From the NCBI RefSeq assembly GCF_038957035.1, contig NZ_CP152412.1:5824501-5888500 (forward strand): a stretch of 64,000 nt of DNA, in the 5' to 3' direction. Numbering within the stretch: position 1 is the stretch's first letter; each line of letters begins with the position of its first letter. Below are positions 58,118 through 64,000 of this stretch, piece after piece. A program made the translations under genes and the position numbers. This stretch comes from Bradyrhizobium sp. B097. GTDB taxonomy: Bacteria; Pseudomonadota; Alphaproteobacteria; Rhizobiales; Xanthobacteraceae. The notes under the pieces are model-generated. The model saw only the letters and a list, made by a program, of their open reading frames with translations, did no database searches and was not told where the DNA came from.

Positions 58118-59395
58118 ATGACCAAGGCGCTCAAGGGCGTTCGCATTCTCGATTTCACCCACGTCCAGTCGGGTCCGACCTGCACGCAATTGCTGGCCTG
58201 GTTCGGCGCCGACGTGATCAAGGTCGAGCGTCCCGGCGTCGGCGACATTACGCGCGGCCAGCTGCAGGACATCCCGAACGTGGACAGCCTGTATTTCACC
58301 ATGCTGAACCACAACAAGCGCTCGATCACGCTCGACACCAAGAACCCGAAGGGCAAGGAAGTGCTGACCGCGCTGATCAAGCAGTGCGACGTGCTGGTCG
58401 AGAATTTCGGTCCCGGCGTGCTCGATCGCATGGGCTTCCCCTGGGAGAAGATACACAGCATCAACCCGAAGATGATCGTCGCCTCGATCAAGGGTTTCGG
58501 CCCCGGCCCGTATGAGGATTGCAAGGTCTACGAGAACGTCGCGCAGTGCACCGGCGGCGCAGCCTCGACCACCGGCTTTCGCGACGGCCTGCCGCTGGTC
58601 ACCGGCGCCCAGATCGGCGACAGCGGCACCGGGTTGCACCTCGCGCTCGGCATCGTCACCGCGCTCTACCAGCGCACCCATTCCGGCAAGGGCCAGCGCG
58701 TCACCGCGGCGATGCAGGACGGCGTGCTCAACCTTGCGCGCGTCAAGCTGCGCGACCAGCAGCGCCTCGCCCACGGCCCGCTGAAGGAATACAGCCAGTT
58801 CGGCGAAGGCATTCCGTTCGGCGATGCCGTGCCGCGTGCCGGCAACGATTCCGGCGGCGGCCAGCCCGGCCGCATCGTCAAGTGCAAGGGCTGGGAGACC
58901 GATCCCAACGCTTACCTCTACTTCATCACCCAGGCGCCGGTCTGGGAGAAGATCTGCGACGTGATCGGCGAACCCGGCTGGAAGACCCATCCCGACTACG
59001 CCAAGCCGCCGGCCCGGCTGTCGCGGCTGAACGAAATCTTCGCCCGCATCGAGCAGTGGACGATGACCAAGACCAAGTTCGAGGCGATGGAGATCCTCAA
59101 CAAGGACGACATCCCCTGCGGCCCGATCCTTTCGATGAAGGAGATCATCGAGGACCAGTCGCTGCGCGCGACCGGCACCGTGGTCGAGGTCGATCATCCG
59201 ACCCGCGGCAAGTACATCTCGGTCGGCAACCCGATCAAGCTGTCGGATTCGCCGAGCGAAGTCGCCCGCTCGCCGCTGCTGGGCGAACACACCGACGAGA
59301 TCCTGCGCGAGGTGCTCGGCTTCAGCGATCACCAGGTCGCCGATATCCACGACTCCGGCGCCCTCGATCCGCCGCGCAAGCAGGCGGCCGAGTAG
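58118..59395 (+). CDS. frc: Formyl-CoA:oxalate CoA-transferase
   Basis: Class III CoA-transferase moving CoA from formyl-CoA to oxalate, giving oxalyl-CoA and formate. 425 residues: [42 protein letters not shown] at the N-terminus, catalytic Asp in [27 protein letters not shown], and the Gly-rich segment [18 protein letters not shown] expected for FRC. 66 bp after oxc; followed by a strong terminator. It allows oxalate use without ATP once the cycle is primed. Confidence 0.95.
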   Translation: MTKALKGVRILDFTHVQSGPTCTQLLAWFGADVIKVERPGVGDITRGQLQDIPNVDSLYFTMLNHNKRSITLDTKNPKGKEVLTALIKQCDVLVENFGPGVLDRMGFPWEKIHSINPKMIVASIKGFGPGPYEDCKVYENVAQCTGGAASTTGFRDGLPLVTGAQIGDSGTGLHLALGIVTALYQRTHSGKGQRVTAAMQDGVLNLARVKLRDQQRLAHGPLKEYSQFGEGIPFGDAVPRAGNDSGGGQPGRIVKCKGWETDPNAYLYFITQAPVWEKICDVIGEPGWKTHPDYAKPPARLSRLNEIFARIEQWTMTKTKFEAMEILNKDDIPCGPILSMKEIIEDQSLRATGTVVEVDHPTRGKYISVGNPIKLSDSPSEVARSPLLGEHTDEILREVLGFSDHQVADIHDSGALDPPRKQAAE

Positions 59396-59419
59396 CGGCT
59401 GCACTCGATAGAAATCGAC

Positions 59420-59447
59420 AAATGGCCGCGGGCGACCGCGGCCATTT
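59420..59447 (+). terminator. Rho-independent terminator after frc
   Basis: Perfect 12-bp stem AAATGGCCGCGG (59420-59431) and CCGCGGCCATTT (59436-59447), loop GCGA, followed by TTC on the plus strand (TTTTTC overall). 25 bp past the frc stop. Confidence 0.88.
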
Positions 59448-59543
59448 TTCGTCGGCCGGTCGTCTGCTCTCCGCGTCAATGGCGGACGTCAATGAGATCG
59501 ACGTCCATGTCCGCAAAGGGCCCAATGGCGGACATGCGGACTA

Positions 59544-60518
59544 TCATTTTCGTTTCGCCAATGGTTTTGCGAGCTCACGGGCGCTGTCGATGAACAGCTG
59601 CGAAACCGGGCTGAGTGCGCGGTCTTTGAGGGTCACGATGCCGTTTGGTCGACGGGCCATTGGCAATTCAACAGGCAAGGCCTTGAGCGCCGAGCCCGTG
59701 GCAAGAAATCTCAATGCCGAAGCGGGGAAGACCGTGATAAAGCGCCCGGTTTCCAGAAGGCTGACCCGCATATGAGGTGAATCCGTGACCACCGTCGCGC
59801 GAGGATAATCAAGCCCGCTGGCGCGAAAGGCTTCCATGATGACTGATCCGATCACGCTTTCGGGCGGCGGCAATACCCACCGCTCCGCCGCCAGATCGGA
59901 GATCTCGATCTTGCGCCGTCGAGCCCATGGATTACCTGCACCCGCTGCTACGACATAGCGATCCTCAAAAAGAAACTCGAAATCCAACCGCTTGTCGGTA
60001 TTCGGGCCGATGCTTCGCACGATCAGTAGATCAACCTTGCGTTCGCTCAGTTGTCGGTGCAGCGGCTCGATGTAACCGGTCACCAGATGAAATGCGATCC
60101 GCGGATAGCGCCGCGAGAGCCGATCGATGAGCGCGGAAACAAAGCTTGCCGCCAAGAATGCGGTGCTGCCAATCCGCACTTCCCCAGCCGTCGGCTCGAC
60201 CAGGAATTCGATGTGCTTCACGCCCTGACGTAGATCGTCGAAGACGATCGCTGCGCAATCGAGCAAGGCGCGGCCGCATTCGGTCGGCTCAACTCCTCGC
60301 TGGTGGCGGTTGAGCAGGCGGACGCCGAGCGTCTGCTCAAGATCGCCGATTGCTCTCGAGACATTTGGCTGAGTGGTATTCAAGATCAACGCCGCCTTGC
60401 CCATGCTGCCGGCCTGCACCACCGTCGTAAGCACGTGCAGGTCCTGCAGCTTCAGCCGGCTTCCGATTCGATCGCTCATCTGCATGGGTCGCCCATTTCC
60501 AGTTTGAGATGATGCCAT
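59544..60518 (-). CDS. LysR-type regulator
   Basis: 324 residues. Helix-turn-helix DLHVLTTVVQAGSMGKAALILNTTQPNVSRAIGDLEQTLGVRLLNRHQRGVEPTECG, then an effector domain (VRIGSTAFLAASFVSALIDRLSRRYPRIAFHLVTG, LLIVRSIGPNTDKRLDF, RFITVFPASALRFLA). Start uncertain: ATG at 60518, or codons 12 and 14 (60485, 60479). Divergent from a TctC-type binding-protein gene, which it presumably regulates; this regulator-binding protein pairing is frequent in Bug systems. Confidence 0.87.
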   Translation of the reverse strand: MASSQTGNGRPMQMSDRIGSRLKLQDLHVLTTVVQAGSMGKAALILNTTQPNVSRAIGDLEQTLGVRLLNRHQRGVEPTECGRALLDCAAIVFDDLRQGVKHIEFLVEPTAGEVRIGSTAFLAASFVSALIDRLSRRYPRIAFHLVTGYIEPLHRQLSERKVDLLIVRSIGPNTDKRLDFEFLFEDRYVVAAGAGNPWARRRKIEISDLAAERWVLPPPESVIGSVIMEAFRASGLDYPRATVVTDSPHMRVSLLETGRFITVFPASALRFLATGSALKALPVELPMARRPNGIVTLKDRALSPVSQLFIDSARELAKPLAKRK

Positions 60519-60609
60519 CAGACAATAGCCTTATGCAGGTATGACGGCATCAAGTAAGTTGGGACGCTCAGCAGAACATCGCGCGAATGCGGGACGGGAG
60601 AGCGAGCTA

Positions 60610-61590
60610 GTGACACATTCCCGACGGCAGCTTCTCCACCTTGCAGCAAGTGCTGCCGCGCTCGCTGCGCTGCCAGGGTTGTCGTGGGCTCATGCTTATC
60701 CGTCGCGGCCGGTGCGCATCATCGTCGGCTTTGCTGCCGGCGGCCCGAACGACATCCTCGCGCGTTTGATCGGCAATTGGCTGTCGGAACGGCTCGAACA
60801 GCCATTCGTCGTCGAGAACCGGCCCGGCGCCGGCAGCAATATCGCCACTGAGGCGGTCGTGCGTGCGCCTCCGGACGGTCACACGCTGCTCCTGGTCGGT
60901 ACGCCAAACGCGATCAATGCGACGCTTTACGACAATCTCAACTTCAATTTCATCCGCGACATCGCACCGATTGCGGGCTTGGTCCGGGGTGCCCTTGTCA
61001 TGGTGGTCCATCCCTCGGTTCCGGCCAAGACACTTCCCGAGTTCATCGCCTATGCCAAGGCTCACCCGGGCAAGCTCTCCTACGGTTCCGGCGGCGTCGG
61101 CGGGATCACGCACATCACCGCCGAGCAATTCAAGCAGGAGGCCGGCGGCCTCGACATTGTGCATGTACCCTATCGCGGCGTGGCGCCCGCGCTCACCGAT
61201 CTGCTCGGCGGGCAGGTCCAGATACTCTTTACAAACCTCGCCCTGTTGATCGGATATATCGAGACCGGCAAGCTGCGCGCGCTCGCAATGACTACGGCGA
61301 CACGCTCGGAGGCGCTGCCAGAGATCCCGGCCATCGGCGAGTTCGTCCCGGGCTATGAGGCAAGCTCGGTGTTTGGCCTCGGCGCGCCCAGGAACACGCC
61401 CACCGAGATCATCGACAAGCTCAGCAACGAGATCAACGCCGCGCTCGCCGATCCCGGGTTCAAGGCGCGACTTGCTCACCTGGACGGCACCGCGCTTGGC
61501 GGCTCGCCCGCCGATTTCGGCAAGCTCATCGCGGAGGAAACCGAAAAATGGCGCAAGGTGATCCGGCTGGCCAATATCAAGCCGGAATGA
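60610..61590 (+). CDS. TctC-family (Bug) binding protein with Tat-like signal
   Basis: 326 residues from a GTG at 60610, preceded by GGGAG. The N-terminus THSRRQLLHLAASAAALAALPGLSWA has a twin-arginine motif (SRRQLL) and AHAYPSRPVRIIVGFAAGGPNDILARLIGNWLSERLEQPFVVENRPGAGSNIATEAV follows, the canonical Bug start. Other family blocks are VPYRGVAPALTDLLGGQVQILF and GYEASSVFGLGAPRNTPTEIIDKL. An ATG at 60541 is in frame but has no suitable ribosome-binding site. No membrane components nearby. Confidence 0.88.
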   Translation: MTHSRRQLLHLAASAAALAALPGLSWAHAYPSRPVRIIVGFAAGGPNDILARLIGNWLSERLEQPFVVENRPGAGSNIATEAVVRAPPDGHTLLLVGTPNAINATLYDNLNFNFIRDIAPIAGLVRGALVMVVHPSVPAKTLPEFIAYAKAHPGKLSYGSGGVGGITHITAEQFKQEAGGLDIVHVPYRGVAPALTDLLGGQVQILFTNLALLIGYIETGKLRALAMTTATRSEALPEIPAIGEFVPGYEASSVFGLGAPRNTPTEIIDKLSNEINAALADPGFKARLAHLDGTALGGSPADFGKLIAEETEKWRKVIRLANIKPE

Positions 61591-61631
61591 GATTGACCGC
61601 CACATATTGCGCAGAATTGGAGAGAGTTCAC

Positions 61632-61965
61632 ATGCAGCGGCTCAACGCCACGGACCGGACGTATGACGTTGAACGTCGCGTCCATCACGCTGTTCGGCCC
61701 GGTTTCCGCATCGCCGAGATCCAGATCGGTCCGACCCAAACGATACCGGCATTACCACACGGAAGCGCAGGATACGTTCTACGTCATCAACGGAACGATA
61801 CGTGTTTCTACGCGCGAGCCCGAAGAGGAGGTGTGCCTGACGGTCGGCATGACCTATTCCGTTCGTCCGGGACGTCCTCACCTTGTCGCTAACGCCGGTG
61901 CCATCTCAGCCGTCTTTCTGGTCCTGCAGGGAATGGGCGAGCACGATTTTGTCCCGCTCATCTGA
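61632..61965 (+). pseudogene. Frameshifted single-domain cupin
   Basis: Frame 1 from the ATG at 61632 reads MQRLNATDRTYDVERRVHHAVRPGFRIAEIQIGPTQTIP up to 61748. The matching continuation is one base on, from 61750: HYHTEAQDTFYVINGTIRV, then LTVGMTYSVRPGRPHLVANAGAISAVFLVLQGMGEHDF to the stop at 61965. Joined, these make a complete cupin of about 110 residues with PxHYH metal ligands. The break between 61748 and 61750 is explained by an extra base or by loss of two bases (family members read IP-W-HYH). Follows the TctC gene by 41 bp. Either a pseudogene or an assembly error. Confidence 0.78.
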
Positions 61966-62091
61966 TGACGAGCGGCTCGCCGCGCCGTCCAAGGTCGAGA
62001 AGCGGACAACCCATTCAGCTTTTGCGACGAAGCAGCCTGTTCAATGACGGCGTCGGCACCGTCGGGCAAATGCCCACGATGGTGCGACCGG

Positions 62092-64000
62092 TCAACTTCT
62101 GCGCACAGCGTCGGTCGTGCTTGACGCCAAGGATACGCCGGATGATCGCGCTGATCTCGGCGGCGCAAGATCCTGGATAAAGTCTCTCAGCGCCTCGGTA
62201 TCGAACGGCTTGCGGAGTATTCTCAGGCTTGGCGGAGCTGCTTTTGCGGCATCGCTGTAACCGGTTGTGAGGGCTATGGGCAAACCGGGGTACCGCGACC
62301 GAACTTCCCTCGCGAGCCCGACGCCATCGATTGTCCCTGGCATGACGATATCGCTGAAGACGAGATCGATCTTCGTACCGGTATCGAGCAGTTTCAATGC
62401 CGCTTCGGCCGAGTCTCGGTAGATGGTTTCATAACCCAGATGCTCGAACAGCGATGATGTCACATCCGCCACTTCGGGGCTGTCGTCGACCACGAGAACC
62501 GTCTGCCGCGGCGGCTGCCTTGGTCTTGCCCGGGCAGCGGCGAGCTCTTTGCTGGTGATCTGCTCGTCCACACAGGACGGCAGATAGATTGTAATTGTTG
62601 TTCCCTGTCCGACCTTGCTATCCGCCGTCACGGTTCCGCCCGCCTGGTGCGCAAAACCATAAACCTGGGACAAGCCGAGCCCGGTCCCTTTGCCGACCTC
62701 CTTGGTCGTGAAAAACGGATCGAACATCTTGGACAGAAGATTTGGCGGAATACCAGTGCCGGTATCGCCAAGTGTGATCGCAAAGAAGGCCTTCCCACGG
62801 CGATCGCCGCCGGTTTCCTGATTTGCGGTGACCGCGTGGACGGACAACGTGAATGTGCCGCCGCTTGTCATTGCATCTCGCGCATTGACGGCGATGTTGA
62901 CGATCGCAAGCTCCAGCTCGGCGAGGTCAACCTTGACCGGTGAAACGCCGTCGCCAACGTTCTCGTTGTACACGATGTTCCCGCGCAGCGAGCTCTCAAT
63001 CATGGTCCGCATGTTCTTGATGGACGCATTCAGATCAACGACCGTCGGGCTGAGATGCTGGTGACGAGAGAATGTCAACAATTGGCGCGTGAGACTTTCG
63101 CCGCGTTTGGCCGCGGTTTGTATGGCTTCGATGGCCTTTGGCAGTTTTGGATCAAGCAGGCGTTGAAATATCTGGGCACTGCCTCCGATGATCATCAATA
63201 AATTGTTGAAGTCGTGCGCGATCCCGCCGGTCAGCTTGCCGATTGCCTCCATCTTCTGAGACATCGCGAGCTGTTCGCGCGCCTGGACCAGCTTCTCCTC
63301 CGCGTCGCGCCGCTCCGTCGCGTCGCGCAGGATACTGATAAAACCGATCAGATTTCCTGCGTCATCACGGCTCGAAGAGACTGAGCCTGTGATGAAAAAC
63401 GGCGTACCATTCTTTCTGATACGCCAACCCTCTACGTCGTACTTGCCGCTTTCGATTGCCGACTCCAGCGCATGTGTCGGTGAACCCGCGCGGCGTTCAT
63501 CCGGCCGATAGAATATCCCGAAGTGCTTGCCTATGATTTCTTCCGAGGTGTAGCCGATGATCTTTTGAGCGGTGCTATTCCAGCTCGTCACGTGTCCTTC
63601 TCGATCAAGCGCAAAGATTGCATAGTCGACAACGCCTTCGATAAGGGTCTGGAAGTGCCGACGAATGTTGTCGAGCGCCAAAGCTTTCCGTTCAAGCTGA
63701 CTGTTCAGCTGGTCCTGGACGGAAAGCAAATGGGCTTCCCTGGCCTGACGCGTCGCGCTTGCCGCGGCCAGGGCAAGCGGAGGCGCCGACACGATGATCG
63801 AAAGCACGAACAAGGATAACAGCGCCCCGTTCGGATCGATTTTCGAAAATGGATCGTTCCCCACCGAGAACCCCCACACGGCCGTTCCGATGAAAATCAA
63901 CGCGGCCGTCGCCACGGTGCATCGATCGCCGCGCAGACCGGCCCAGATCAAGGGCAGCAGAACCAGAAAGCCCAGAAGGCTCCGATGCGGCAGCAACACG
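62092..64000 (-). CDS. MASE1/PAS hybrid histidine kinase with C-terminal receiver, N-terminus beyond the window
   Basis: Partial at the 5' end; 635 residues visible without a stop up to the edge. Order: a membrane part (GFLVLLPLIWAGLRGDRCTVATAALIFIGTAVWGF...LLSLFVLSIIVSAPPLALA) like the C-terminal helices of MASE1 sensors; a PAS domain (YAIFALDREGHVTSWNSTAQKIIGYTSEEIIGKHF); H-box [12 protein letters not shown]; HATPase ([29 protein letters not shown]); and a receiver with TVLVVDDSPEVADVT, phospho-Asp in LVFSDIVMPG and LRKPF. Related in layout to the kinase at 4704. Signal unknown; no partner in the window. Confidence 0.9.
   Translation of the reverse strand, partial: VLLPHRSLLGFLVLLPLIWAGLRGDRCTVATAALIFIGTAVWGFSVGNDPFSKIDPNGALLSLFVLSIIVSAPPLALAAASATRQAREAHLLSVQDQLNSQLERKALALDNIRRHFQTLIEGVVDYAIFALDREGHVTSWNSTAQKIIGYTSEEIIGKHFGIFYRPDERRAGSPTHALESAIESGKYDVEGWRIRKNGTPFFITGSVSSSRDDAGNLIGFISILRDATERRDAEEKLVQAREQLAMSQKMEAIGKLTGGIAHDFNNLLMIIGGSAQIFQRLLDPKLPKAIEAIQTAAKRGESLTRQLLTFSRHQHLSPTVVDLNASIKNMRTMIESSLRGNIVYNENVGDGVSPVKVDLAELELAIVNIAVNARDAMTSGGTFTLSVHAVTANQETGGDRRGKAFFAITLGDTGTGIPPNLLSKMFDPFFTTKEVGKGTGLGLSQVYGFAHQAGGTVTADSKVGQGTTITIYLPSCVDEQITSKELAAARARPRQPPRQTVLVVDDSPEVADVTSSLFEHLGYETIYRDSAEAALKLLDTGTKIDLVFSDIVMPGTIDGVGLAREVRSRYPGLPIALTTGYSDAAKAAPPSLRILRKPFDTEALRDFIQDLAPPRSARSSGVSLASSTTDAVRRS

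Overview
The window is a high-GC alphaproteobacterial chromosome segment, most likely Bradyrhizobium or a close relative. The grounds are the cbbR / cbbF-cbbP-cbbT Calvin-cycle arrangement, the many orphan solute-binding proteins, CoA-dependent aromatic catabolism, oxalate genes, and several families of intergenic palindromic repeats. Nearly all DNA is coding and arranged in short catabolic operons, each next to its own regulator. No rRNA, tRNA, CRISPR array, insertion sequence or prophage was recognised.

Layout: 1-4.5 kb, CO2-fixation operon (cbbF-cbbP-cbbT, minus strand, running off the left edge) with divergent cbbR. 4.7-6.4 kb, PAS hybrid histidine kinase. 6.4-10.5 kb, TetR-controlled EmrA/EmrB-type efflux pump with a clear operator/promoter. 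10.6-21.9 kb, an aromatic-acid (probably anthranilate) locus: aryl-CoA ligase, kynurenine-formamidase-like hydrolase, MarR regulator, aromatic-type binding protein, cupin, FAD monooxygenase, and an operon of two-domain aryl-CoA monooxygenase/reductase, SDR, enoyl-CoA hydratase and RidA. A 20-bp AT-rich palindrome is shared exactly by the ligase and monooxygenase promoters. 22.3-30.4 kb, a sugar-type ABC transporter in which one permease is fused to a beta-propeller lactonase-like domain and sits beside a second, stand-alone propeller; a LysR gene is divergent.

30.4-34.8 kb, TetR/CMD/SDR operon with tandem palindromic operators, then a branched-chain-type binding protein and a metallo-beta-lactamase-fold hydrolase. 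35-36.9 kb, ilvD. 38-42.3 kb, TctC binding protein, LigI-like amidohydrolase and D-2-hydroxyacid dehydrogenase, divergent from a split two-subunit ThDP decarboxylase; together they suggest a lactone-to-hydroxyacid-to-oxoacid-to-aldehyde route. 42.3-44.1 kb, a lower-GC island holding a broken tcmP gene and an intact three-Cys (Gp37/Gp68, DUF5131) gene preceded by an SOS-box-like sequence. 44.1-47.3 kb, ketopantoate-reductase-like, DUF1236 and NYN proteins. 47.6-52.9 kb, an MFS transporter, a GntR regulator and a fatty-acid-hydroxylase/membrane-protein/alcohol-dehydrogenase operon sharing a TGACATATCA motif. 53.1-59.4 kb, oxalate locus: ADP-forming acyl-CoA ligase, GntR, oxc, frc, with two palindromic operators in the divergent promoter. 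59.5-62 kb, LysR, TctC binding protein and a frameshifted cupin. 62-64 kb, another PAS hybrid kinase that runs off the right edge.

The less ordinary content is the permease-propeller fusion, the SOS-box/three-Cys/tcmP island, the ADP-forming ligase in the oxalate locus, and the operator sets that tie separated genes into small regulons. All functions are read from protein motifs and context; no database search was possible.
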